Source of the DNA: Marmoricola sp. Leaf446
GTDB taxonomy: Bacteria > Actinomycetota > Actinomycetes > Propionibacteriales > Nocardioidaceae
Assembly: GCF_001424755.1 (NCBI RefSeq)
Contig: NZ_LMRF01000001.1
Span: forward strand, 1,648,285 to 1,712,284
DNA length: 64,000 nt
Direction of reading: 5' to 3'
The stretch's first letter is position 1; the number at the start of each line of letters is the position of its first letter. The notes under the pieces are model-generated. The model ran no database searches and was not told the origin of the DNA. It saw nothing but the letters and a program-made list of their open reading frames with translations. Both the position numbers and the translations under genes were made by a program. Of the stretch, positions 18,140 to 26,614 are shown piece after piece.

Positions 18140-18276
18140 GCTGGACGGTAGCGCTAGCTGCTCGGCCGGGTCCCGAGGTAGTGCTTGCGGCACCCGGGCA
18201 CCCGCTGTGGCGGGCCGCCCAGGGGGTCCGGCGACGACCCACCACCGCGGACAGCCGCGGCCGATGAGCGCCGCGC

Positions 18277-18308
18277 TTGACCTTGACCCGACGTCAGGGT
18301 CCCAGACT
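18277..18308 (+). promoter_or_regulatory. MerR-type promoter/operator of the ABC exporter operon
   Basis: TTGACC (18277-18282) is followed by a 19-base spacer and a CAGACT-like -10 at 18303-18308. The spacer holds the inverted repeat GACCC-GACGTCA-GGGTC (18285-18301). A 19-20-base spacer with a palindrome inside it is the hallmark of MerR-controlled promoters, and a MerR gene is third in the operon. The ATG at 18315 is so close that the transcript would be nearly leaderless. Confidence 0.6.
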
Positions 18309-18314
18309 GCCGCC

Positions 18315-19079
18315 ATGACCACGACACCCGCAGTCCGGACCGTCGGACTGACCAAGTCCTACGCCGACCTCGCCGTCCTGCGAGGCGTCGACCTGAGCGT
18401 GCCGGCGGGCTCGATCTGCGCGCTCCTGGGACGCAACGGGGCAGGCAAGACGACCCTTGTCCGCATCCTCTCGACCCTCCTCCAGCCCGACGGCGGCACG
18501 GCCACGGTCGCCGGCCACGACGTCGTGACCGCCCCCGGTCGGGTGCGGGAGCGCATCAGCCTCACCGGTCAGTTCGCGGCCGTCGACGACGTCCTCACCG
18601 GCCGCGAGAACCTGGTCCTGGTGGCCCGGCTGCGGCGCGTCGCGGCTCCCACCCGGGTGGCCGACGACCTCCTGGACCGGTTCTCCCTCACTGAGGCGGG
18701 GCGCCGGCGGGCGGCGACGTACTCCGGGGGGATGCGCCGCCGGCTCGACCTCGCCATGAGTCTCGTCGCCGACCCGCCGGTGGTGTTCCTCGACGAGCCC
18801 ACCACCGGCCTCGACCCCCAGGGCCGCCACGAGGTCTGGGCGGCCGTCCGTGACCTCGCGCGGGGCGGCACGACCGTGCTGCTCACGACCCAGCACCTGG
18901 AGGAGGCCGAACGCCTCGCCGACCGGGTCGCCGTGCTGCACGAGGGCCGCGTCGTCGTCGACGGGACGCTGGCCGAGGTGCAGGCGCTGGCCCCGCCGAC
19001 CACGGTCGAGCAGGTCCCGCGACCACCCTCGCTCGAGGACGTCTTCCTCGGCCTCACCGGCGCGCAGGAGTCACGGTGA
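18315..19079 (+). CDS. ABC transporter ATP-binding protein, drug-resistance (DrrA) type
   Basis: A 254-residue ATPase with Walker A (LLGRNGAGKTT), Q loop (LTGQFAAVDDVLTG), signature (YSGGMRRRLDLA), Walker B (VVFLDEPTTGLDP) and H loop (LLTTQHLEEA). The signature and the C-terminal SLEDVFLGLTG are typical of the daunorubicin/DrrA branch. It overlaps the permease gene by GTGA. With the permease it should form an exporter of an unknown hydrophobic drug or metabolite. Confidence 0.93.
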   Translation: MTTTPAVRTVGLTKSYADLAVLRGVDLSVPAGSICALLGRNGAGKTTLVRILSTLLQPDGGTATVAGHDVVTAPGRVRERISLTGQFAAVDDVLTGRENLVLVARLRRVAAPTRVADDLLDRFSLTEAGRRRAATYSGGMRRRLDLAMSLVADPPVVFLDEPTTGLDPQGRHEVWAAVRDLARGGTTVLLTTQHLEEAERLADRVAVLHEGRVVVDGTLAEVQALAPPTTVEQVPRPPSLEDVFLGLTGAQESR

Positions 19080-19837
19080 CCACCTTCGTCCGCGCCACCG
19101 CAGCGCTCACAGGACGCTCCCTCACCCACGTCCGGCGCAGCCCCGACACCATCATCACCACCGCCCTGACCCCGGTCGCGATGATGCTGCTCTTCGTCTA
19201 CGTCTTCGGCAGCGCGATCCAGACCCCCTCACCCGGAAGGTACGTCGACTACCTGCTCCCGGGCATCCTGCTCATGACGGTCGCCTCGAGCATCGCCTAC
19301 ACCGCCTACCGTCTGTTCATGGACGTCGACGGCGGGATCTTCGAGCGGTTCCGCTCCCTGCCGATCGCCCGCTCCGCACTGCTGTGGAGCCACGTGCTCA
19401 CCTCGGTCGTGGCCACCTCCGTCGCTCTGGCGCTCGTCGTGCTGGTGGCCGTGGTCATGGGGTTCCGCTCCGGAGCGGGCCCCCTGGCGTGGCTCGCCGT
19501 CGCCGGCATCCTGCTGCTGTTCACCCTCGCGCTGACCTGGCTGGCCCTGGTCCCCGGTCTCCTGGCGACCTCCGCCGACGCGGTCAGCGGGTTCGCGTTC
19601 CCGTTGATCTTCCTGCCCTTCGTCAGCTCGGCGTTCGTCCCGACGGACGGCATGCCGACCCCGGTGCGGTGGTTCGCCGAGCACCAGCCGGTCACCCCGA
19701 TCGTGGAGGCCATGCGCAGCCTGTACGCCGAGCAGCCCGCCGGGTCCGACCTGACCCTCGCCGTCACCTGGTGCCTGGGGCTGCTGCTGGTGGCCTACCT
19801 GCTGGCCATGCGCACCTACCGACGCAGGTTCGGCTGA
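19076..19837 (+). CDS. ABC-2 type permease, DrrB-like
   Basis: A 253-residue protein with six predicted membrane helices. It shows the ABC-2 features of the daunorubicin family: ALTPVAMMLLFVYVFGSAI, YVDYLLPGILLMTVASSIAYTA and a C-terminal region with FIFLPFVSSAF-like residues (LIFLPFVSSAFVPTDGMP). It partners the ATPase it overlaps. The MerR gene follows only seven bases after its stop. Confidence 0.92.
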   Translation: MTTFVRATAALTGRSLTHVRRSPDTIITTALTPVAMMLLFVYVFGSAIQTPSPGRYVDYLLPGILLMTVASSIAYTAYRLFMDVDGGIFERFRSLPIARSALLWSHVLTSVVATSVALALVVLVAVVMGFRSGAGPLAWLAVAGILLLFTLALTWLALVPGLLATSADAVSGFAFPLIFLPFVSSAFVPTDGMPTPVRWFAEHQPVTPIVEAMRSLYAEQPAGSDLTLAVTWCLGLLLVAYLLAMRTYRRRFG

Positions 19838-19844
19838 GGTCGAC

Positions 19845-20627
19845 GTGCTGAGCATCGGCCAGCTCGCGGCGTACGCCGGGGTCACCATCCGCACCGTGCG
19901 GCACTACCACGCCACCGGGTTGCTTCCCGAGCCCGAGCGCGACCACTCCGGCTACCGGCGCTACGACGCCGGCGCCGTCGTGGAGTTGATCCGCATCCGC
20001 ACCCTGGCCGACGCCGGCGTCCCGCTGGCCCAGGTGCAGGAGCTGCTGGCGGCCGACGACGACGCGTTCGCCGCGGCGGTCGCGGAGGTCGACCGCCGGC
20101 TGCGCGCGGAGATCCGCGAGCACCAGCGGCACCGGGAACGGATCAAGCAGCTGGCCGCCGGGGAGAGCCTCGCGCTCCCGCCCGGGGCCGTGGCCTACCT
20201 GGGGCGGCTGCGCGAGCTCGGCGTCTCCGAACGCATGGTCCGCGGCGAGCGCGACGCGTGGATCGTCGTCGCCGCCCGGCTCCCCGAACGCATGGACGCC
20301 TTCATCGCCAGCAAGCAGGCGCAGATCGACGACGCGTCCATCGCCGCGTTCTACCGCGACCTCGACGACGTGCTCGACTGGCAGCCGGGCGACCCGCGGC
20401 TCCCCGGGCTGGCCGACCAGCTCGTCGCCCAGCTCGACGCCCAGCTCGACGCGATCGCCGTCGACGGACACGGTGCGTCCACCGACGACGGCATGCCCGA
20501 CGACCTCGCCGCACTCTTGGACTCCATGTTCTTCGACCAGGTCCCCATCGCCCGCGAGCTGGTCGCCCTCCTCGAGCAGCGTGGCTGGACCGGCTGGACC
20601 AAGAATCGACGCACCGACCCTCGCTAG
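19845..20627 (+). CDS. MerR-family transcriptional regulator
   Basis: A 260-residue protein. The N-terminal 70 residues are a MerR helix-turn-helix and wing (IGQLAAYAGVTIRTVRHYH, SGYRRYD), followed by a dimerisation helix and a 150-residue effector domain of unknown type. It is the last gene of the exporter operon and probably acts on the MerR-type promoter in front of it, giving drug-inducible export. The C-terminal part lacks the Cys residues of metal-sensing MerR proteins, so an organic ligand is likelier. Confidence 0.88.
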   Translation: MLSIGQLAAYAGVTIRTVRHYHATGLLPEPERDHSGYRRYDAGAVVELIRIRTLADAGVPLAQVQELLAADDDAFAAAVAEVDRRLRAEIREHQRHRERIKQLAAGESLALPPGAVAYLGRLRELGVSERMVRGERDAWIVVAARLPERMDAFIASKQAQIDDASIAAFYRDLDDVLDWQPGDPRLPGLADQLVAQLDAQLDAIAVDGHGASTDDGMPDDLAALLDSMFFDQVPIARELVALLEQRGWTGWTKNRRTDPR

Positions 20628-20686
20628 GGGTCCGACGCGACGTACGGCCCAGCACCGCCGATCCCGTCACCTCAGCAGCCACGCCG

Positions 20687-21796
20687 TCATGGCGACAGCG
20701 GGCGCCCGGGGTACGGCAGCGATTCCGGTCGAGGTCCAGCGATCGCCATGTGGCTGCGGAGGCCGGCGTCGCAGATGGCGTAGCCCCAGTTGACGAGCAG
20801 CTCCTGCCGGTCCTCGGCCATGGCGTCGAGCCGGGTCGGGACGGCGGCCAGCTCGGCCGTCCTCGCCTCGTCGCACTCGAACGGATCGCTGACGGGGTAG
20901 TCGGCGACCCGGCTGCGGATGCCGACGTACGCCCCCGCCCGCTCGCCGCTGCGGTAGGCCTCGATCACCTCGCGCTTGCGCAGCGACCGCACCTGGTTGT
21001 CGATCACACCCAGCACCCTGACCAGGTGCCGGCCCCAGTCCGAGGCGGGCGTCGCATCGGGTGCGAACCGGCCACCGGCGTCACTGACGAGCACGGTGTG
21101 GTGCCGCTTCACCGCCTCCAGGCCCAGGTTGTCGTAGACGCCTCCGTCGCTCAGCGAGATCCGGCCGCGGTACGCCTCTGTGGCCAGGTCGTTGCCCTCG
21201 TCGTCGACCCAGTCCGCGTCCCGCAGGTCCAGCACGGCCGGTGAGAGGAAGGGCGGGAACGCCGAGTAGGCCGCGACGGCGGCAGCCAGGCCGACCCGCG
21301 GCGAGAGCACCCGTCCCACCCGGTAGTCGGCGAGGTAGCGCTTGCTGAAGCGCATCAGGGCTCCGGACTCCACGTTGGTCGCGTTGATCACGAACCTCGG
21401 CTCGTCAGGAAGGTCCTGGAGGGTCGCGTCGCCGAACAGGTGCCGTCGGTACGCGTCGACGACGCGCTCCGGCGCGGTGTCCCACGGAGACAGCGACCCG
21501 CCCAGGACCGAGGCGACGTCGATGTCCTGCCGGGCCAGTCGACGCACCGGCTCGACCACGTGCTCGACGAGACCCGACGCGTGCCCGGTCTCGTCGAACG
21601 CGAGGTCCCCCCACCGTGCGGCCAGGGCACCGGCGGTGACCGATCCACCGGAGACGCTGGAGACCGTGGTCAGCCGACCGAGCAGGCGCGCGTCGTTCAG
21701 CCTCCAGAGCACGCCGAGGTGGAACACCATCGCGCGGTAGCCGCCGCCCGAGAGGCAGAGCGCCACCCCGTCGTCCTCGTCCCCGGGTGTCGTCAT
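20687..21796 (-). CDS. Patatin-like phospholipase
   Basis: A 369-residue hydrolase. It shows the oxyanion glycine loop (LCLSGGGYRAMVFHLGVL), the nucleophile elbow (SSVSGGSVTAG) and the second member of the Ser-Asp dyad (LSDGGVYDNLGLE), in the usual order and spacing. There is no signal peptide, so it probably acts in the cytoplasm on phospholipids or lysolipids. The ATG follows a GGGAGGA ribosome binding site. It is divergent from the nine-gene cluster with 136 bases between the starts, so a shared control region is possible. Confidence 0.88.
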   Translation of the reverse strand: MTTPGDEDDGVALCLSGGGYRAMVFHLGVLWRLNDARLLGRLTTVSSVSGGSVTAGALAARWGDLAFDETGHASGLVEHVVEPVRRLARQDIDVASVLGGSLSPWDTAPERVVDAYRRHLFGDATLQDLPDEPRFVINATNVESGALMRFSKRYLADYRVGRVLSPRVGLAAAVAAYSAFPPFLSPAVLDLRDADWVDDEGNDLATEAYRGRISLSDGGVYDNLGLEAVKRHHTVLVSDAGGRFAPDATPASDWGRHLVRVLGVIDNQVRSLRKREVIEAYRSGERAGAYVGIRSRVADYPVSDPFECDEARTAELAAVPTRLDAMAEDRQELLVNWGYAICDAGLRSHMAIAGPRPESLPYPGRPLSP

Positions 21797-21932
21797 GGAG
21801 TCCTCCCTCGGCGCGTCGGAGGACCGCCCCTCCCAGGATCACCCTGGCGCCGCAGAGCACAACAGCGGTCTAGGCCGCTGTCCGCGGACCGGTCTTAGCA
21901 TGGAGGCCTGATTACGGACCCGGGGGTTCCGC

Positions 21933-24293
21933 ATGGCCGAAGACGTCTTCGGCGACCTGGACCGCGGCCGCCGAGCAGCCCGGGCACGGGTGCTCGAGTC
22001 GGGCGCGACCACCGCCGCCCGATCCGGTGAGCAACGCCTCGCCTCGCGCGCCTTCGTGGGCCTGGAGGTGCTGCAGCACCTCGGGCCGTGGGTGCTGACG
22101 GCCCCGCCCGCACCCGTGGAGCGTGCGTCGGTCACCGTGCCGATCAGTCCCACGGGGCGCTTCGTCGACACGGTGACCTACGAGGACGCGGCCGACCCGA
22201 CCCGCCGGTCCTGGCTCCCCCGCTACCGGCTCCGCACGACGTCGGACGACCACTACGAGATCGGCCACGAGCTCGTGGACGGGGTGTGGCTGGTCCGCCT
22301 CGGCTTCGAGACCTACCCCGCCGAGGAGGTCGCGGCCGAGGCCGCGACGGCCTCCGTCCTCCCGCACCAGCTGACGATGGTGGTGACGAGCGGGTCGAGC
22401 GTCGTACGCACCTACCCGGTGGGCGGGCTGGAGACCGACGAGCGGGGGTGGACGCTGACCCTGCGGCTGACCCTCGAGGAGCGCGACGCCCTGCTACGGG
22501 CGTTCACGAGCGACGACGAGCGGGCCTCTGTCGAGGTCAGGCGCGAGGTCACCGTCGCGGCGCCGGTGGTGCCGGCACCCCGGGCCGACGACGGCCCCAT
22601 GGTGGGACCGTTCCTGCCGGGGAACCGCGAGGTGTCGGTCCTGCTGCCCGTGATCGACCCGCACGTCCTGCTGGGGCCGATCTTCGTGCCGATCGAGCAC
22701 GTGGAGCCCCCGGTGGACCCGGTCGAGCCCGAGCCCGAGCCGGATCCCCTCGTCCGGGGTCCCCTGGTGGACACCGTGGTTCCCCAGGTCGAGCTGCTGC
22801 GCTTCGCCAGCCCCCTCGCGGACGTGCAGATGATGCGGCTGCAGGCCAGCCCCGAGCTGATGGCGGTGCAGCCCCGGACGCGCGTCCGCGACGTCGGGCG
22901 CCTGCACGGCCGGCGGCGCGACCGGGCGTTCGACCCGTTCGGCGAGCAGGTCGACGTCGTGGTCGCGACACCCTTCCCGTCCGTGCCGCCCCCACCGCCG
23001 CAGCTCTTCGCGACCACGACGACGACGCTCGCCCACCCGGTCCCCCTGCGCTTCGACGTCGCCACGCACCCCTACCTGTTCCCCAGCGGCCGCGCGGCGG
23101 AGGCAGCCGCGGAGTACCGGCTCGTGACGCTGCCGTGGGCGGGGGACGGACCCGGTGGGAGGCAGCACGTCTACTGCCAGGACCTCGCGCGCCCCGACCT
23201 GTTCCTCTACCTGCCCGACGTGTTCCTGCTCGGCACCCTGGCGCAGCCTCCCCACGGACCCGAGCTCGTGTTCAGCGTCGGCCGCGACGAGGCCGACCCC
23301 ACCCGGTCGATCGCCGTGATGAGCGCCCACGCCGTGCCCCAGACCTCGCTGGCACGGCTCGCGGACGCCCGCGAGCAGCTCGCCGCGCACGTGCCGATCA
23401 GGTCGGGGGTGCGCGAGCGACCCCACCTCGAACCCATGCTGGTCGCCGCCCACGGCCACCTGCAGCTGCCCGGCGGCACCGAGGTCGACGACGACGACCT
23501 CGACCTGGTCAACGGCTGGTGGATCGCCGAGAGCTTCGACTACGACGCGCTCCAGGAGGCGTACGCCGTGCTCTCCACCACCGACGCCGCCAGTGCCCTG
23601 CTGCGGGGGCACGTCTCCGTGCAGGCCGACGACCAGCAGGTGTCCATCCCCCTGGAGGTGCGGCTGGACCGACCGGCGACCCCTGCCCTGACCTGGACCA
23701 CCGCTCGTGGTGGACCCGGGACCGTGACGGTCGCGCTCCGCAACGTCGGGCCCGACCCCGTCGTCGTCCCGTCGGCCTCGGGCTGGCTGAGCCGCGGCGA
23801 GGAGGCCGTGCGCGCGACGGTCGACGACCCGGGCTGGCCGGTGACCCTGGCTCCCGGCGGCGGCCTCGACCTCGTCCTCCGGGCCGACGACCCCCCGGGC
23901 GCCGGCCCGGACGACCCGACGGCCACGCCGGCGCTCGACCTCACCGCCACCCGCGTGGTGGTCACGCCCGAGAGTGCCGTCGAGCGCACCCTGGACCGGC
24001 GGGTCGCGCGGCTCCCCCGCGGCGTACGCGTCATGACCGTCCTGGACACCCTCACGCACCGCGACCTGACCGCCGTGGCGCTCGAGTTCGAGGACGCCGA
24101 ACCGGTCACCATCGACGCCACCCACCTGAGCGTGGACGTCCTGGTGCCGGTCCCCCTGGTGGACCTCCTGCTCCGCCGCAGTGCAGGGACCTACCGGTTC
24201 CGGCAGACCCTGTTCCCCCGTCAGGGCGACCCCGTCAGCGACGAGACCTGGCGCTCGACGGACCGCGGGCTGCTGGCGGTGCCCCTGTCATGA
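21933..24293 (+). CDS. Large beta-rich protein with two YLP-like segments (cluster gene A)
   Basis: A 786-residue protein of unknown family. Two segments look like copies of the motif shared by the next four proteins: YEDAADPTRRSWLP at about residue 83 and YCQDLARPDLFLYLP at about 411. Between them lies a Pro/Glu-rich hinge (about 265-275). The C-terminal part (about 575-780) reads as beta-sandwich-like strands (TVTVALRNVGPDPVVV, LDLTATRVVVTP). No signal peptide or membrane helix is present. It opens the nine-gene run and overlaps the next gene by ATGA. A structural or scaffold role is a guess only. Confidence 0.6.
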   Translation: MAEDVFGDLDRGRRAARARVLESGATTAARSGEQRLASRAFVGLEVLQHLGPWVLTAPPAPVERASVTVPISPTGRFVDTVTYEDAADPTRRSWLPRYRLRTTSDDHYEIGHELVDGVWLVRLGFETYPAEEVAAEAATASVLPHQLTMVVTSGSSVVRTYPVGGLETDERGWTLTLRLTLEERDALLRAFTSDDERASVEVRREVTVAAPVVPAPRADDGPMVGPFLPGNREVSVLLPVIDPHVLLGPIFVPIEHVEPPVDPVEPEPEPDPLVRGPLVDTVVPQVELLRFASPLADVQMMRLQASPELMAVQPRTRVRDVGRLHGRRRDRAFDPFGEQVDVVVATPFPSVPPPPPQLFATTTTTLAHPVPLRFDVATHPYLFPSGRAAEAAAEYRLVTLPWAGDGPGGRQHVYCQDLARPDLFLYLPDVFLLGTLAQPPHGPELVFSVGRDEADPTRSIAVMSAHAVPQTSLARLADAREQLAAHVPIRSGVRERPHLEPMLVAAHGHLQLPGGTEVDDDDLDLVNGWWIAESFDYDALQEAYAVLSTTDAASALLRGHVSVQADDQQVSIPLEVRLDRPATPALTWTTARGGPGTVTVALRNVGPDPVVVPSASGWLSRGEEAVRATVDDPGWPVTLAPGGGLDLVLRADDPPGAGPDDPTATPALDLTATRVVVTPESAVERTLDRRVARLPRGVRVMTVLDTLTHRDLTAVALEFEDAEPVTIDATHLSVDVLVPVPLVDLLLRRSAGTYRFRQTLFPRQGDPVSDETWRSTDRGLLAVPLS

Positions 24294-26554
24294 GCATGCG
24301 CGGACACCCGGACTGGGGCCGGCCGACACGGGTCGGCGACACCCCGGGCTGGGCCGCGTTCGAGGAGCCCGGCGTGGTGCTCGTCCCGTACGCCGCCGTC
24401 ACCGCCGCCCCCGTGCTGCCCACCGCCGGGGTCACCGTCGACCTGTTCACCCAGGACCGGCACGACGCGGGCATCGTGGCCTTCGGCCTGGTGACCGCCG
24501 GCTTCGCGCTCCACCACCGCGTCCCCGGCGAGGTCGGGGACCTCCGTGCGCGGCTCGCGCCGTCGGGCCGGGGACTGGTGGCCCTCACGGCGCCGGCCGA
24601 CCTGCACCTCGCCGAGGAGCGACTCACCACCGAGGAGTTCCTGCCCGCCAGCGGCCGCACCCTCACCACCACGCTCCGCCTGGGCGGGGTCGAGGCCGAG
24701 ATCCTGGTGGCCGCCCTGCAGCGCGACCTGCAGGCCCTGGGGGCCGTGGTCTGGATCGAGGTGCCAGGCGTCGCCGAGCGTGCGCCGGGCACCCTGACGG
24801 TCGACGTCCCTCGCTTCCTCGTCGACGTGCGCGCTGCCCGGCCCGACGGGGTGCTGACGCGCGACGAGGTCGCCGCGCTCGTCGAGGGGGGTTCGCCCGC
24901 CGTCCGGCTCACGACCACGTCCGACGCGACCGACGCGGCCGCCGCACGTGCCCTCACCGGGGCCGTGGTCGACCGGATCGTGGGTCTGCTCGGGACCTTC
25001 GTGCCGCCACCCGACCCGGGCACCGCGGGCGCGTGGGCGTTCCCCCAGCCGGGAGCGGAGTCGACCTCGACCTTCGACCTGGCGCGCCCCCTCCTCGCAC
25101 CACGCTCGGTCCGCCTCGCCACCGACCCCGTGATCGACGGCACCGCCACCGGCACGGCCGCCGTCGACGTACGCCGGCACGACGCGACCGGTCTGCCCGA
25201 CGGCCGCCACCGCGTCGTCGTCCGTGCCACCGTGCCCGACTCCCCGGTCGGCGTGCTCGACGTCGGGGTGGACCTGCTCGCGGCCCCCCGGCCCCCGGAC
25301 CGGCCCTTCTCGGTCCAGGCCGGGGTGCGCCTGGCCGACGTCTGGGCGTCCCCGACACGGACGGCCGAGGTGGAGCTCGCGCTCGGTCCCACCGAGCCCC
25401 TGGCCTACACGCTGCGCGCCACCAGCCTGCTGCCCACCACGTCCGGCCTGGTCCCGGTCGAGGGGCCGCCCCGCTCCGTCGTGGACGACAGCTCCCCCGT
25501 CGTGACCCCCGACGACCTGGCGCTGCGGTTCCTCCCGGTCCAGGCGACGGCGTCGCTGCTCGACCGCGCCGAGGTCGCGGTCACCCTCACCGCCGACGGC
25601 GCCGACGGGGCGACGTACGAGGCGACGGCACGTCTCGACGCCGCGGGCAGCGTTCCCCACCTGGCGCTCCCCACCTCGGCGGCCGCGCCCACCCTGGTGG
25701 CCGTCGCGGTGGACCACACGACGCGACGTGGGACGCAGCCGCTGTCCCTGCCCCTCGGCGGAGTCCTCCTCGACCTTTTCAGCTTCCCCGACGCGCCGTG
25801 GTCCGACGGCGCGGGAGCCACTCGCCCACCGGAGCCCACCATGACCTCCTTCGACACGGCCGGTCTGCGGCTGACCCCACGGAGCGCGACCGCGTGGGAG
25901 TTCGCGCCCCTCACCGCCGGGGTCGCGCGCACCGCGGAGGGAACGCCGCAGCTCACGGTGCTGAGCGCCGGCGGGCAGGGCCACCTCGCCGTCACGACCA
26001 CCCTGCTCGCGAGCGACCACCAGCTCACCGAGGCACGGGACGCCCTGGCCTCCCGCCTCGGCGGTCCCGATCCGGCGCCGACCCTGGCCCCCGCGGACGT
26101 CGCCGCCCGCAGCGTCTCGCTGCAGCTGCGGGGCTCCGACGGCACGTGGACGGACCTGGCCGCGGGTCGTCCCTCGGGCACCTTCCTGCAGGAGTGCACC
26201 TTCTCAGTGGCCCTCGACGCCCACCAGCTGGAGGCCGTACGCCGCGCCACCAGCGGTGAGCAGGACCTGCTGCGCGTGACCTACGCCCTGCTCGGCCGAG
26301 GCGGCACCGCCACGTCGACGTCGGGCGGCACCACCTCGACGACGAGCTCCTCCACCACCACGTCTAGCACCACGTCCAGCACCACCTCCACGGTGACGAC
26401 GACCCGGTCCTCCTCGGGGTCGCCGCCGGCCACCAGCACGACCGCACACCACGACGAGGAGTCCACGACGGCCGCGACCACGGCCGCCCACCCCGAGACC
26501 GCCTGGACGGTCACCAGCGACGCGTCGTCGTGGGACGCCGGGCCACCCGCCTGA
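24290..26554 (+). CDS. Large beta-rich protein with Ser/Thr-rich tail (cluster gene B)
   Basis: A 754-residue protein with no recognised family. A degenerate YLP-like domain lies at about 525-665: SATAWEFAPL is followed about 127 residues later by LRVTYALL, a spacing close to that in the three clear paralogues. The last ~85 residues are almost only Ser, Thr and Ala and are probably disordered. No signal peptide is visible. The start overlaps the end of gene A by ATGA. The Ser/Thr tail could be a linker or glycosylation region, but nothing proves export. Confidence 0.6.
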   Translation: MSMRGHPDWGRPTRVGDTPGWAAFEEPGVVLVPYAAVTAAPVLPTAGVTVDLFTQDRHDAGIVAFGLVTAGFALHHRVPGEVGDLRARLAPSGRGLVALTAPADLHLAEERLTTEEFLPASGRTLTTTLRLGGVEAEILVAALQRDLQALGAVVWIEVPGVAERAPGTLTVDVPRFLVDVRAARPDGVLTRDEVAALVEGGSPAVRLTTTSDATDAAAARALTGAVVDRIVGLLGTFVPPPDPGTAGAWAFPQPGAESTSTFDLARPLLAPRSVRLATDPVIDGTATGTAAVDVRRHDATGLPDGRHRVVVRATVPDSPVGVLDVGVDLLAAPRPPDRPFSVQAGVRLADVWASPTRTAEVELALGPTEPLAYTLRATSLLPTTSGLVPVEGPPRSVVDDSSPVVTPDDLALRFLPVQATASLLDRAEVAVTLTADGADGATYEATARLDAAGSVPHLALPTSAAAPTLVAVAVDHTTRRGTQPLSLPLGGVLLDLFSFPDAPWSDGAGATRPPEPTMTSFDTAGLRLTPRSATAWEFAPLTAGVARTAEGTPQLTVLSAGGQGHLAVTTTLLASDHQLTEARDALASRLGGPDPAPTLAPADVAARSVSLQLRGSDGTWTDLAAGRPSGTFLQECTFSVALDAHQLEAVRRATSGEQDLLRVTYALLGRGGTATSTSGGTTSTTSSSTTTSSTTSSTTSTVTTTRSSSGSPPATSTTAHHDEESTTAATTAAHPETAWTVTSDASSWDAGPPA
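26305..26500 (+). repeat. Ser/Thr-coding low-complexity tract
   Basis: A run of ACC, ACG, AGC and TCC codons forms irregular short repeats such as ACCACGTC and ACCTCGAC. It encodes the disordered tail of gene B. There is no conserved spacer pattern, so it is not a CRISPR array. Confidence 0.7.
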
Positions 26555-26614
26555 CCCCACCCCGCGCCGACCTCGGGAGTCGCACGACACCACCCTCCAC
26601 AGGAGGCACGGCCC

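Noticed and set aside
18140..18276. Guanidine (ykkC-type) riboswitch before the SMR pair
   Set aside because: I looked for the conserved guanidine-I, -II and -III sequence blocks on the minus strand and found none.
22088..24290. Long open frames antisense to or out of frame with known genes, here and throughout the window
   Set aside because: Very GC-rich DNA keeps alternative frames open. These translate to Arg/Pro/Ala-rich sequence without motifs or ribosome binding sites.
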